From: Selaginella moellendorffii
Taxonomy: Eukaryota > Streptophyta > Lycopodiopsida > Selaginellales > Selaginellaceae
Assembly (NCBI RefSeq): GCF_000143415.4
Contig: NW_003314265.1
Coordinates: forward strand, 2,241,950 to 2,305,949
DNA length: 64,000 nucleotides
Direction of reading: 5' to 3'
Shown: positions 11,421 to 24,405 of the stretch, one piece after another
Numbering within the stretch: the first letter of the stretch is position 1
How the letters are laid out: the number at the start of each line of letters is the position of its first letter
Program-made: the position numbers and the translations under genes
Notes under the pieces: model-generated
What the model was told of the DNA's origin: nothing
Database searches by the model: none
Seen by the model: the letters and a program-made list of their open reading frames with translations, nothing else

Positions 11421-12107
11421 CTCTTTTCTTACTGCCACGATGGCAAAAAGTCGGTATTGCTAGTTCCCTTTATCAACCCCTCTTGTTCAAGTGTTAGTAA
11501 ACAAGGTTTAGCATCTGTACTTAGCCAAATGGACATAAGGTAGGAACTCCTATATATTTCTAGCTTAGCATACTTGGCCTGGCTCTTAGTTCTCTTTTGC
11601 TTTGTTTTGCACTGGCTTAACAAGAACCCTCGCGTATTGAGATTAGTCCCTCAATATCGTTGGATGATAGCTTACTGTGTCTGCTAAACACCCTCGCTAT
11701 CATGCCCTTTGTGTTAGTCTTATTTCGGTCCCAAATGCTATTTATAGAAAGTGTCTAGATTTGCTCATTGGGTATATCTATGGAATGTAGAGATTGTCTT
11801 GAACACAATAGTGTTCGTCCCATGTCCAAATTCACAATCTAGTGCTATTCCATATTTAGTAAGTTTCGAGCTTGTCTTAGAAACTAACTCCTGATACTAA
11901 GAGAGGCTTGGGGTGAAAGCCCAAAGCGTGTGTTCCTCAAAAGCGAGGGGGGGGTAATGGCAGTTCCAAATGTATAGTAGGGATAGTGGGTAGGTTAGAC
12001 ATGGCCGACCAACCTAAGGCATAGTCTAGCTCCCACTTGCGTGTTTGTCTGTAAGCTCCTGAATTTGAACTTCCCGGTAAGTCAGTAATATTCAAACCCA
12101 AGGACAC
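11421..12107. other. Non-coding gap before the LTR element
   Basis: No gene or recognisable repeat end seen. It ends at GACAC (12103-12107), the probable left target-site duplication of the LTR retrotransposon. Confidence 0.5.
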
Positions 12108-13804
12108 TGTAGGCGACTAAATTTTCCATTCTACTTTAGTCACTTAACCACACCTCCAATCACTTGGAGGAGTCTCACTCACAACCTCCATAAGTCCTAT
12201 TTCAGACTTGGGCTTGCTAGCCCCGAGAATGGCATCCCCACCACTCAACCTTTGCACTTGATCCAAGTGCTCCACGTGTCTGATCCCATGACCGACACCC
12301 CAAAGTACCACTGACATATCAGCCCGTTACGCTAAGGCCATGCCCCTTTACCTTGGTCACACCAGCGGTCTAACACCACCTACATCACAGTCCCATTTCT
12401 CAAGGACTGAGCCATCCGTCCATGAATGTTCATTCCAGATCCACTCCTTAGCATCCTTAAGATGCTCATAGACATGGGGAATAGCCTTCCCCAATACCCC
12501 TTTTCCGGTCTTCACCAAGTCCCGTTCTGCCCATAGCCGTGTTCACCAACACTGCCATTGGATCGAGGCCCACAGGCCTGACCACTAAGTCCCACAGTCC
12601 TCTGGGACTTCCTCACCACTCGACTATATCCTTGGTCACTACACCGGAGGACTACTCCTCTTCCTTTCCACAATCTAGGCCTTTGGGACAACATTTCGGA
12701 ACACCATGGCCCTACGCGGGCCTCATGGGTACTCTCCCCGCTTTCCGCCTTTGGGTGCTCTAGCCATGGGCTTAGAGCGAGGTTCCGTTGAGCCACACCT
12801 GGTATCCAAGTAGGTAGTGTCACCCACACTTGGACTAGGAGCATCGGCCAGTCGATCTCCCGGGGGAACTAGAGCCGGCTCTTGAACACTTCACCAAGCT
12901 ACCCCGCTTGTCGGTCCGTATTCACTCTAGTCTTGGACTTCCCAGTGGTCAGTTCATCACCCAACACTGGGTATGGCCTTCCCGAGCCAAACTAGCCTTT
13001 CCTGGCCCAAACTGGCCTTTCCTGGCCAAATTGGCTCCACTGGGCTCCAACCCCCACCCTCTCCCTACTATACTTTTGGAACCCCCCGCAGCCCCCCCCC
13101 GGGGGACGATCGCTTTGGGCTTTCACCCAACTGCCTGTATTAGTATTCGGACTCGGACTCGGGCTCGAACTCGGACTCGGTCTCGGTCCCGATTTCGGAC
13201 TCGGACTCAGTCTCGGTCTCGGTCCCGATTTCGGACTCGGACTCAGTCTCGGTCTCGGTCTTGGCCTCAGTCTCGGTCTCAGTCTCGGTCTCGGTCTCGG
13301 TTCCACCTCGGACTCCATCTCGGACTCCATCTCGGGTCCATCTCAGACTCCATCTCGGACTCCATCTCGGGTCCATCTCGGACTCCATCTCAGATCCATC
13401 TCGGACTCCATCTCGGACTCCATCTCAGACTCCATCTCGGACTCCATCTCAGACTCCATCTCGGACTCCATCTCGGGTCCATCTTGGACTCCATCTCGGG
13501 TCCATCTCAGACTCCATCTCGGACTCCATATTGGACTCCAACTCGGGTCCGCCTCAGACTCCATCTCGGACACTTCCACGTGTCATGTGTTGGTCCTTTT
13601 TGGGTCCCTTTTTGGAGCCTTGCTTATTGCTCGCTTCGTGCTCGCTCCTTGAGCTCTTTGTTGGGAGTTCCACTCCCACTCTCGACCTTCCAAGTCAGAG
13701 CTTTTAGTCCAAACGTGTTACACTCGTTTGACTTTCACTTCGGCCACTACCACGTGGCACCCTTTCGGGCTCCACTTTGGGGCCTAGGGATTTTGTGTTT
13801 CACA
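12108..13804 (-). repeat. Left LTR (3' LTR of the minus-strand element)
   Basis: 1697 bp, close match to 17418-19155 over its whole length. It contains a GC-skewed minisatellite at about 13140-13570. It ends next to a polypurine-like tract read on the minus strand. Confidence 0.85.
13140..13575. repeat. Minisatellite inside left LTR
   Basis: Hexamer-type repeats of the TCGGAC/TCGGTC kind (13140-13315) grade into a 12-bp unit TCGGACTCCATC alternating with TCAGACTCCATC and TCGGGTCCATC. The unit length is a multiple of three and lacks stops in several frames, so long low-complexity reading frames exist on both strands. These are not genes. Confidence 0.9.
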
Positions 13805-16800
13805 ACTCCACCACCCATAGACGAAGTTCGATGTCCTCATCGAACGGTAAACCATTTTATAAAGTAACACCCGCATGTGTTACCATCTCCATCCTTGGCA
13901 CCTAGCCAATATTAGTCAATGGTTTGACATTGAAGGCTCACCATGCCTTCTCCATATTCGTCAATGGTTTGACACCAAAGGGTCACCATGCTTTGCCTAT
14001 CCTCTAAGGAGGGTAGTCTCTCCAACTTAGAGACTGATTAGACCACACGTAGTGGTTCTCTCATTTTATTGGTTTAGTTCTCGCTAAACCTCTTAGAGAC
14101 CCTTCTCTAAGTCAATCCCTACTACTCCTTCTCGAGTAATCTCAATTTCCATCAATTGAATGTTTGCACCTTGGAACTTTTACTCTTTGACTTCTGGAAG
14201 TCAATTTCCTAGGTGTCTCCAACACCTTGCGTTGCACATATTGTGCAACTCCACTTCCTCATCCTAGGAAGTTCTCTACCAGTTTAGGGTTTAGGCACCA
14301 TCATCCTCTCTTCTATTTCATGCCACCTTAGGCACTAAGTTCCAGTTATCATACTTTGTGCTAGAGCTGTCCATGGCCCTATCATTTGGCTACCTTACCT
14401 TGGAGCTTCCCCTTTCGCCAAATCAGAGCAATTCAGAATCCATCCTTGGAAACACACTTCCTTTCCCGCAATTTGTTAGCGTCCAACACATTAGTGTTCC
14501 TCACCTAACTTTGCCACTTGGATTCCTTCCAAGGGATTCCATGGCCCTATCTTGGCCACTCATCTTTTGCTCCTATCCATTGATTATTGCACCAAGCAAT
14601 ACTGAATTTCTACCTCCCTCTTTGAGGTATTCTTTTGATTCCATAGCAAAGGCTCTGCTTTGCCAAGACTAGAGTGTTCACCCCTAGTAAGTTTCTTTAG
14701 CATTTTCTGCTGTGGGCTCTATCCACGGCCCAACTTCATGACCCTCCCATGGGTCTCTTATAGAGACTACTTTCCTCGGGCACACTATGCCATCGCAATG
14801 ACATAGCTCATTTCCCTAAGGTGTTTTTCCCACTTGGTCACATTGACCAAGCCACACCATCATTAATAGTTCAAATCAACACTTTGAACTAAGGACCTTA
14901 TTCCTTAACCCAAACAAGGACCTTGTCCTTTATTAGTTACAAGATCACCTAGTGATCTCACCTCGGCACCTTAACAGGTTTGCCAATAGGTACTAGGTCT
15001 TCCAGACCTTTAACTTGTTAACTACGACCCTGGGGGCATCCCTCACACTTGGCGGTGCGCCCAAACCAGCCCTTCCGACCAAGGGTCCATAGCAACTGAG
15101 ACTGGGTGTCCCCATCTCATTCACCACGTCCTTGGTGCCACTTGCACCAAAGTGTTCAAGTTAGATATGCTGAGCCACACTAAGCAATTTAACCGTGCAT
15201 CACGACTTCGAGACATCCCTCGCTTGGCGGTGTGCCCAAACCAGTCTCCACACTGAGAGTCCATGACCACCGAAAAATGAGTGTCCTCATATTCTAAACC
15301 ATCACCACGCCCTAGTGAGTTGGGACTCGAACCCAAGCACTAGAGGGTCGGGACTCAAACCCAACCTCCATATATGCATCTACGGACAGCATCACCCAGG
15401 ATGCCTGGCGTGACTCCCCACACTGGTGCACCAACTTATACTCAAAGCGCGCTATAGATCACAGCTTAGGAACTTAGTTCCTCCACGCTGCCAAGTCCTC
15501 TCACTTGACAAGTCTGTGATCATGCATGGACTCCTCCATGCTTGGCCCCATGGCCCATCCTTTTTGAAGTTATCACCTTCAATTAGGATATTTGTTCCCC
15601 TGACTTGCCAATCTCGCTTTGGCAAGTCTTCTGACCACTGTAACATGGTTCCTGCACAAGCGTGAAGCCCTTGATCATCAACTTTCGTTCAAAGCCTTCT
15701 CTTTGAACACTCAGGAATTACTTCCCTAACCTTGATAGCCTTGCCTCATGGCAAGCTTCAAGACCACGCTTCTACTGCGCCATTCTGATTTCGCGCATTC
15801 TTTAAACCATTTACGCTTGGCCTTTCTAGGCACCAAGCTACCTAGAATCATCTTTGGGAACCTTGAAGGAACTTTGTCCCTTAACTTGCTAAAGCCTCCT
15901 TTTTTGCAAGCTTTCCAATTACCATATAGTCTAACATGGACAATTCCATATTTTAGACTCTCCATGGCATCATGGTTGCTAGCGGCAACACCCTTGAGCC
16001 CCCACTTGATTCTCCACTCCCAGCTAGCATAACCAACCTTGGTTATGCCCTTCGATTCCTATGGTTCGGTTCTATCCCTTTACTTCTTGCTTTTGGCTTC
16101 ACACCTTTCCTTCGGTCATTCTCCTCCAGACTAGGAGGATAGCTTTGCACTTTCTATCATGCCTTAGCAAGTATTCTTAGGGATGAACTTACCCGATAGC
16201 CTAGGGAGTGGTTCCTCGATCCAGATATGCTCACCCTATAATCCCACACATCGGGATTACGCTGTTGCTTACAGGCCTTTACATGCCCATCACTAGCCTT
16301 GCCAAAATTCCATTTTTGGCTCTGTCCAATTTGAGTAGACAGTCTTCTCCTGTCTCCGCTAACTTTGGACATTTGGATAGCACCATTTCTATCCATCATT
16401 CGCTAGGGACTTAGTCTCTTGGGCCTTATTTATTACCCTCGCGACATCAAACACCACCTCCTGGTGTTCTAGAGTGTTCGGGTGTCCCAATGATGGCTTC
16501 CTTGACAATGAGTATTTCCTTTTATGACATTGACTTACTATATCGCAACATAAGCAACTTATCCCCCGTAAGGGTATGTCCAACTTCCCTATGCCATTAA
16601 GAAGGCTTGGGTAGCTACTTTCTACCCGTTTAACCAATTATTTTTCACCTCTTGCTTAGTTGCCTCATAGTTATCAAGTCCTACAACTCATTGCTGGTGC
16701 TTCCACACCTCCATCATTATTTGGGTCACGACACTCCAACTGCATGCTTTGCCGCTTAGGCTATGTCATTCCCATTTCCATTGGGATTCCTTTGGCAAGG

Positions 16801-17417
16801 GGTTCTCATGAACCCACCAACATAGCCTCAAGGTATTACCCCTTAGCCCATTTGGTGTCTCCACACCATCGGCTCCACGAGCCTACCTTTATGACACTTC
16901 TTCTTTGTGTCTAAGTTTTTGCCAAGACCAATACCGCTCTTTCTCATGCCAACCATCTGTTAGCACTGCACCATAGAGGTCCTCTTCCGTATTTGAACTC
17001 CCACGGTCATTACTTCTGGTCTCACATTCATGAGCACTAACCTCAACTATATGAGGATAATCTTGTGACTCCTTTATTGCTTTGGAGTCTTTATCTTTCC
17101 TGTGATCCCAACTATAGTTGTTTACCACAACTACATTGGCCATTTACTGAGTCAAACGCTCATTTGGATCACATCCTCAACTCTCTAAGGAAAACCATAT
17201 ACTGTTCCCAAGATCCCAAAGTCGTTCCCTTACTGGCCCCTTTTTTATCCACCACATCGCCCAAGTTCACGCATGAACTTGAGTGGAGAGCCATGTCCTC
17301 TCGACATGCTACTCCTCAAGGATAGGCCCACTCCTAGGACCTTCCGATGCCAACATCAATGGTGATATACTTGAGCACCAATAAAAGTCAGACTAAGGAA
17401 CAGTTCCGATACCAAAT
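13805..17417. other. Internal domain of the LTR element: array of short hairpins
   Basis: Close reading shows a perfect short inverted repeat roughly every 50-200 bp, often clustered. Examples with 7-8 bp stems and 3-9 nt loops: 14071-14090, 14092-14111, 14187-14204, 14231-14249, 14253-14272, 14833-14851, 14868-14890, 14942-14958, 15132-15150, 15603-15627, 15687-15708, 16239-16259, 16301-16320, 16450-16468 and 17115-17133. Many more have 5-6 bp stems. No coding domain was recognised. The last ~18 bases (17400-17417) hold the minus-strand primer-binding site. Confidence 0.75.
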
Positions 17418-19155
17418 TGTAGGCGACTAAATTTTCCATTCTACTTTAGTCACTTAACCACACCTCCAATAACTTGGAGGAGTCTCACTCACAACCTCCA
17501 TAAGTCTTATTTCAGACTTGGGCTTGCTAGCCCCGAGAATGGCATCCCCGCCACTCAACCTTTACACTTGATCCAAGTGCTCCACGTGTCCGATCCCATG
17601 ACCAACACCCCAAGGTACCACCGACATATCAGCCCGTTACGCTAAGGCCATGCCCCTTTACCTTGGTCACACCAGTGGTCTAACACCACCTGCATCACAG
17701 TCCCATTTCTCAAGGACTGAGCCATCCGTCCATGAGTGTTCATTTTAGATCCACTCCTTAGGATTCTTAAGATGCCCACAGACATGGGGAATAGCCTTCC
17801 CCAATACCCCTTTTCCGGTCTTCACCAAGTCCTATTCTGCCCATGGCCGTGTTCGCCAACACTGCCACTGGATCGAGGCCCACAGGCCCGACCACTAAGT
17901 CCCACGGTCCTCTAGGACTTCCTCACCACTCGACTGTATCCTTGCTCACTACACCGGAGGACTATTCCTCTTCCTTTCCACAGTCTGGGCCTTTGGGACA
18001 ACATTTCGGAACACCGTGGCCCTATGCGGGCCTCATGGGTACTCTCCCCGCCTTCCGCCTTTGAGTGCTCTAGCCATGGGCTTAGAGCGAGGTTCCGTTG
18101 AGCCACACCTGGTATCCAAGTAGGTAGTGCCACCCACACTTGGACTAGGAGCATCGGCCAGTCGATCTCCCGGGGGAACTAGAGCCGGCTCTTGAACACT
18201 TCACCAAGCTACCTCACTTGTCGGTCCGTATTCACTCTAGTCTTGGACTTCCTAGTGGTCAGTTCATCACCCAACACTGGGTATGGCCTTCCCGGGCCAA
18301 ACTAGCCTTTCCTGGCCCAAACTAGCCTTTCCTGGCCAAACTAGCTCCACTGGGCTTTAACCCCCACCCTCTCCCTACTATACTTTTGGAACCCCCGCAG
18401 CCCCCCCCCCCCCCCCCCGGGGGACGATCGCTTTGGGCTTTCACCCAACTGCCTGTATTAGTATTCGGACTCGGACTTGGTCTCGGTCCCGGTTTCGGAC
18501 TCGGACTTGGTCTCGGTCTCGGTCTCGGTCTCGGTTCCATCTCGGACTCCATCTCGGACTCCATCTCGGGTCCATCTCGAACTCCATCTCGGACTCCATC
18601 TCGGGTCCATCTCGGACTCCATCTCGGGTCCATCTCGGGTCTATCTCGGACTCCATCTCGGACTCCATCTCGGACTCTATCTTGGGTCCATCTCAGATCC
18701 ATCTCGGACTCCATCTCGGACTCCATCTCAGACTCCATCTCGGACTCCATCTCAGACTCCATCTCGGACTCCATCTCAGACTCCATCTCGGACTCCATCT
18801 CAGACTCCATCTCGGACTCCATCTCGGGTCCATCTTGGACTCCATCTCGGGTCCATCTCAGACTCCATCTCGGACTCCATATTGGACTCCAACTCAGGTC
18901 CGCCTCAGACTCCATCTCGGACACTTCCACGTGTCATGTGTTGGTCCTTTTTGGGTCCCTTTTTGGAGCCTTGCTTATTGCTCGCTTCGTGCTCGCTCCT
19001 TGAGCTCTTTGTTGGGAGTTCCACTCCCACTCTCGACCTTCCAAGTCAGAGCTTTTAGTCCAAACGTGTTACACTCGTTTGACTTTCACTTCGGCCACTA
19101 CCACGTGGCACCCTTTCGGGCTCCACTTTGGGGCCTAGGGATTTTGTGTCTCACA
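17418..19155 (-). repeat. Right LTR (5' LTR of the minus-strand element)
   Basis: 1738 bp copy of 12108-13804. It differs by scattered substitutions, a longer poly-C run near 18401-18419 and a different copy number of the 12-bp minisatellite at about 18460-18925. The divergence implies that the insertion is not very recent. Confidence 0.85.
18460..18925. repeat. Minisatellite inside right LTR
   Basis: Same TCGGACTCCATC / TCAGACTCCATC unit as in the left LTR, with more regular alternation of the two variants. Low-complexity frames (Met-Glu-Ser-Glu on the minus strand, Ser-Ile-Ser-Asp on the plus strand) run through it. Confidence 0.9.
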
Positions 19156-19160
19156 AACAC

Positions 19161-22100
19161 TTAACGCCAAATATCCCAAGACCCTTAACTAATTGGAAAA
19201 GGGGGTGCACTCTTGTTCATGGGCCCTTTCCCTTTATATTTAAACCCCAGCAGATCATCTCTCAAGTCATTCCCTTTGGTTGCTTACATTGTCCTTATTC
19301 TGCATCCAGCTTAAGTTTAATCCTAAGTTCCATTTCATGTTAGTTGGTGGAGTACTCATGTCCTTGCATTAGGCCACCGATATGCCAAAATAGCGCTAGA
19401 CTCTGTTTGGCTCCGTTTTGTGTGTTGGTCCTAACAATGGGATGCTAGTTGCTCCAAGACTGTTCCAAGTCGCTCCGGGCTCCTGTCCCTTTGCTCCTTA
19501 GGCTGTATGCTCGGGAGTTGCTCTATGGTCTAGTTCTGTCACTCCTTGGCTCCATGCTTGGGAGTTTGGCACCGTTCCTTCTTTCAGTGGCCCAAGGCCC
19601 TGAACCTCAAGTTCTGCACCACTGTCCTTTGGACACATGGTATATAACATGTGGTATGTATCATGTGGCACATGGAGGGTTTAGGTTCTGCTTCGTGGTG
19701 TTATCCTATGGTAAATCACTATAGGATAAAGGGTAAAAACCACGTGCGCTACAACAAGTGAGGATATTTGCAATGGTGGCATCATGTGGAGACTCACTCT
19801 TGCTATAATGCATCTTCACTACATCATCCTAAAAGAGCGGGCAAAATTGAGTTGACTCTAAGAGTGGATGAGCCGGTGGCTCCCATGTCTTGGCAAAATG
19901 TTAGATAGCAAAATCCATTGGCAATGGCACCCCCCAGACTCTCTTCTACGCTCTACTCAAAGGGGGGACATAGACATCAACACGATCCAAAGGAAACAAC
20001 CACATCCACTTCTACTCCAAAACTAGGTCCAATTGAGACACTAGAGGATCATAGAGTAGCTCGTCTAGAGGGTAGTATGCCCAATTTTTTATATTAGTCC
20101 CATTAGAACATGGGGAATGTACATATATGGTTTATCTTAGATCCAGCAATCCAATCTAAAAGGCTGCCAACCTTTGTTGACTAGTATCCACTACTCAATA
20201 ATAGTAAAAACTAGTGTTCTACCATCTGGCCAATTGAAATGAAATGTCTAGCCAGACATCATAAATCATCACATCTTTGCCATTTGGATGCTGAATATGA
20301 ATTGATCTAGTGCCAAGAAATAATGGATGATGTCATCACTAGAGAAGGGCTAGAGTGTCACAAAGAGCTCCTTTACAGCAACCACAAGGTGTGTAGTGTA
20401 CTCAGGATGTCCATTAAACATGTCATCCATGCCATACTGGTGGCTCCATTAGAGTTGTGATTGTCATCCAGCTGGCATTGCCCCTTTGGGGACTACTAGA
20501 GGTCTTGCCCTCTAGCCTCATTTCATTGTTGTTTAACCGGGTCCCTTCCTGTTGACAAGTGCTGCACCGCAAGTTAAAGTCATGCCACTCACCTTTCTTG
20601 CATTAATATTGTCACCACCACGCTCTTGAGATGACAACTACTTCGAACTTAGGCACTAAAGAAAATAATGGCACAACTTTGATCCTTGTGTCACCATAGC
20701 AATGCTGGTAATCTACCCTTCACAACAAACTAGTGATTTCTCATACTGGACCAGCTCTGTCATAAAATGTTGTTGAGTGTGGGTGTCTTGCTTGCTAAGA
20801 AGCCACAAGTAAGAGCATATTGCGTGTAAGACTGTGTTGAATTTCAATTTAATAAGAAGAACAATGTCTAGAGCCTTCCTTTACATCCAAGTGATGAATT
20901 TCTGAACTGGTTCTCCAAGCTCTTGTAAAATTCATCATTCCAAATGAAGATATCGACATCTTCTGTCACATGGGATCCCATAACTTCGGTTCACATTCAT
21001 CCAGGATCGTTCCACAGCAAGACCGCATCATCTCTCAAAGAGGAATAGACTCCAAGTTCCCAGCCTGTTTCAATAATCATCCCTCATGCATAATGGCAGA
21101 TTTCGAGACATCAATGTACAACAATCCAGGAACCATTAGAGTGAGCAGCCAGGTCTAATAATATGAAGGGCAATCACCCTAATCAAGGTGTCCCATCTAT
21201 AATCACAATTTTTTTTCAATACCTATATTCCCTTCCAAAATAAATTTAGTGGCATGTCTACTTTTAAAAAGTGATGAGTTTCCTTTACTAGTCAGACATT
21301 AGTCAACGGCCAAAGACCACTAATAACATCAGCTAGAATTGAGCATGTTCTCACCATGCCAGGAAATTGTCTCCAGGAAATTGTCTCCATCCAACACTTT
21401 CTTATGTGGCTAGATTTAATTTTTTTAGGAAAAGTTAATGTTCTGGCAAGTCCAACAACAGAGATACACGTTATATAATTGAAGCTTATTAGGATAAAAC
21501 CACATAAGACTAAGAAAATCTAATTATTTTTTACTATCCTTTTATGGTGTCAGTCAAAACTGAATTTAAGGGTAAATATTGGTGTGAAAAGGCTCTTAGA
21601 ATTATATGGCTATTAACCACATGCAGATAATACTTCAAACTTGATCAAAAGTAAGGGATTGTAACTTGTTGTTCAATTGATCATTTGATATATAACTTAG
21701 TCAACAATTTCTCAAAAACAAATTCCAAACTTAGTAGCAACCACTTCTAAGTTAATACAAGGTTAAAACAATTGCAAACTTTGTCTCCACATCTAATTTG
21801 TTTTTGAACCTACTTTTTAAGCTTATATAAAGTTTTACAATAGAGAAAATTAAATATAGATCTAGACATTAAACATCCTATCATTATAAAAATGTGTTAA
21901 AGTGTGATCCATGATTTATAGTATAACCAAATCTCTAGCAAAACTCTTCTTTTCTTTTTCCATACATCCTCAATAGTTGCCCTCTACCCATAATTTTCCC
22001 ATCAAGATATTAGTATTATTAATTTGGATGTAAATCATATTCAGTAAGAAGAAATTTTTAGCTCTATATATATCCACAATTCAAACGAAAAATAAATTTA

Positions 22101-24160
22101 AAACGACTATAAGCTCTGTACTTAATTTATTTAGATGGTGAAAGATATTTACACGTGTGTGGATTTATTTCTTTGTTTTGAGTTGCATGAAAACTATTAT
22201 GCACACAATCACTTTTCAATTGCTGTATGAACAATTAAAACACGATTATGTATATAATATTTTTGTCATGGGTTATGCCATGTATACATAGGCATAACAC
22301 CTTAGACTGCTATGTAAAATTGATGCCACATCATCCAAGATAACATGACATCACCACAAATTTAATGAAGGTTTTACATAGGTAAATATGTAATGCAAGT
22401 TTTATACAAGCAAGTATGCAGTGCTCATTTATATTATGTAAGAAAAATCTTCCACAACTCTTCTTTTTCTTTTACAATGTTATATAAAGATGAAATTTAT
22501 GAATAATATGTGGAGCAATAGGATAAAAAGCACCATATTGAATGGGAGTTTTTTGTTTTGTCATAGCATCACACATTATAATGGAGTGCCTAATTAGTGC
22601 TTTCTTGGTCAAGCATGTAAATATTAATTTCCATATAAATTAGCTATAAACATATATGTAACTTTATTACTTTTATCAATCTCCACCAAAGTGTTGTAAC
22701 AATCTTCCAACCCTTCACATTTTTCCACCTTTTATATGCACTCAAATGGTAGTCCAAGTTACACAGCTCGGCTCTAGAGGCATAGATTCTAACACCATCA
22801 TTGCCTCATCTAAATTGTTCCAAGAGATTAATCACTCCATGGTAGTGCTCATGCCTAACATAGATCTTATACTTCGTCTCTATTGCATACTTTGCTTGTT
22901 TCATAAGCTTTATATGGCTACAAGCATTGATGTATTGGGATGAAGGCTAAGATTTTGTATGCTATGAAAGCTTTCAAACAAAGAAGCAATATCTCTTTAA
23001 TGCTATATCTATTTACAAGTGTTGTCCAAGCTATAAGAGTTTTTGACAACATCAAGTTGAAAACCTATTGAAGTGGGACTATTCTTCCAACTTTATAAAT
23101 GACTTGGTTGCTCTTCAGTCTATAGTAGCAAATCTCTACATGAACTCTTCATCCCAATTGCCAAGTGCTAATGCTGTTGCAAGCTTTAAGTCCTCATTAC
23201 CGATTTTGTTACTTTGAGCTGTCTAACAATGCAAAGTCATGCTTTGCTTCAGTGCCACTAATTTCACAAAACCTCTATCCATGTCCCTACTTTCTTCTTT
23301 AGTAGAAAGAACTCAAGCACTCCTTGAAAGTAATCCCATAGTTTCGTGAATTTTGCATATAACATTTAGATTGTATAGCTTGAAATAGTTTTAACACTGT
23401 TTTGTACTGTCTGTTCTTAAATGGATTTTTCACATTCTTAATCACATGCTAAATTTTTGGGCATTGTAATAGTTAATTACCTAAGCACACAACAATGGCA
23501 AGCTTAGTCCACAATATTTAAAATGTGCTAAAAAATCCAGCTTGCTTGTTGAAAAATATTATGTCTACAAGCCTTTAGTCTAAACCTTACTAATGTGTAG
23601 AAAAAAAAACTAATGTAAAGTTAAGATTTACATAGCATAAAAATTGCACTTGGACTTTGCCTTACATACATGACAAACACCAATGCATACTTATCCATAA
23701 AAAAATATTGTGTTTAAAATATTATTTTGTGAGTAACACATATAATAGTTTAAGCACATATGTGTTTTTTTAAAATATATTTTGGAGGTTACTATAATAT
23801 TTTGCCAAGCCACCCACCCCAGATATACTTTTCTTCTTGGGACAAAAGTTGCTATCATAAACTGCTTACCATACCTAAGGCTATGATAAATAAAAGATGT
23901 TCTTTTAAGTGCTCTATCTCTATCATCAAGAAGACTAAAAATTATGATGGAGAACTTTCACACTCTTAATTAAAAATATTTTCTAGATTCATGTATTATT
24001 ATTATTATATCTGTACAAACTGAAATCAGGTGAAAGGTCATTAAAAAGGGACCAGAGTAGTTGAGGCATCCCAACCACCATATGAACCACTGCAACAACT
24101 AAAGCACAAAAAGAAACAGAAAAAGAAAAAGAAGGAATCAAAAGTGTAGAGCTCCATACA
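19161..24160. other. AT-rich decayed intergenic stretch
   Basis: About 5 kb without a supported gene. The first 800 bp are of moderate GC; from about 21.2 to 24.1 kb it is very AT-rich, with TATATA and poly-A/T tracts and only tiny ORFs. Probably old transposon debris. Words near 22.8 kb weakly resemble a LINE reverse-transcriptase start, too weak to call. No LTR pair or terminal inverted repeat was recognised. Confidence 0.5.
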
Positions 24161-24162
24161 CT

Positions 24163-24323
24163 TCCAGTCACTGGCCGTGAAAGACAGGTTCCTGAGAAGT
24201 TTAGTGATTAATTCTGTGTCTCGTCTTCTTCAGCAAGGCAAGCCAGCGGAAGCGGCTCCAGGAAGATCAGAGCTACGACCCTCTATCAGATGAGGAAGTG
24301 GCAAAGGAGCACCGAAATGTGTG
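24163..24323 (+). pseudogene. Broken 3' end of the TOM1-like gene (segmental duplicate)
   Basis: Matches about 6340-6545 of the TOL gene in the same orientation: CACTGGCCGTGAA, then GAGAAGTTTAG, TCTGTGTCTCGTC, AAGCCAGCGGAA, GAAGTGGCAAAGGAGCACCG. It carries deletions and an in-frame stop soon after GAGAAGTTTAGTGAT. The upstream exons are absent. It marks the left end of the duplication that also carries cystinosin 2. Confidence 0.85.
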
Positions 24324-24405
24324 AGCGACTATCACCAATCTCGTGGTTTCGTTGCTCCCTCTTTTTGTAAAAACCGACTGGTCATATATATACAAATGTT
24401 CTGTG

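Larger units (their letters stand above)
12108..19155 (-). mobile_element. Non-autonomous LTR retrotransposon without gag/pol, hairpin-rich
   Basis: Two long direct repeats (12108-13804 and 17418-19155) begin TGTAGGCGAC and end TTTCACA/TCTCACA, the TG...CA ends of LTRs. Flanks GACAC and AACAC form a 5-bp target duplication with one mismatch. Next to the right LTR, on the minus strand, lies TTTGGTATCGGAAC, resembling the initiator-Met tRNA primer site TGGTATCAGAGC. Purine-rich sequence (minus strand GGGTGGTGGAG) abuts the left LTR as a polypurine tract. The element is therefore transcribed on the minus strand, with the right LTR as its 5' LTR. The internal domain (about 3.6 kb) has only short ORFs (84 aa or less on the minus strand, 94 aa or less on the plus strand) with no gag, protease, RT or integrase. 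It must depend on another element for movement. Confidence 0.82.

Noticed and set aside
12992-13867. Long ORFs through the LTR minisatellite on both strands (also 18322-19164)
   Set aside because: They exist only because the 12-bp unit is a multiple of three without stops; the peptides are pure low-complexity repeats and the frames end with the array.
13805-17417. CRISPR-like array suggested by regularly spaced palindromes
   Set aside because: Eukaryotic sequence inside an LTR element; stems are all different from one another, with no constant repeat or spacer structure.
22746-22943. Possible LINE reverse-transcriptase start (INHSMVVLMPNID)
   Set aside because: Only a dozen residues resemble the RT motif and flanks are full of stops; too weak to annotate.
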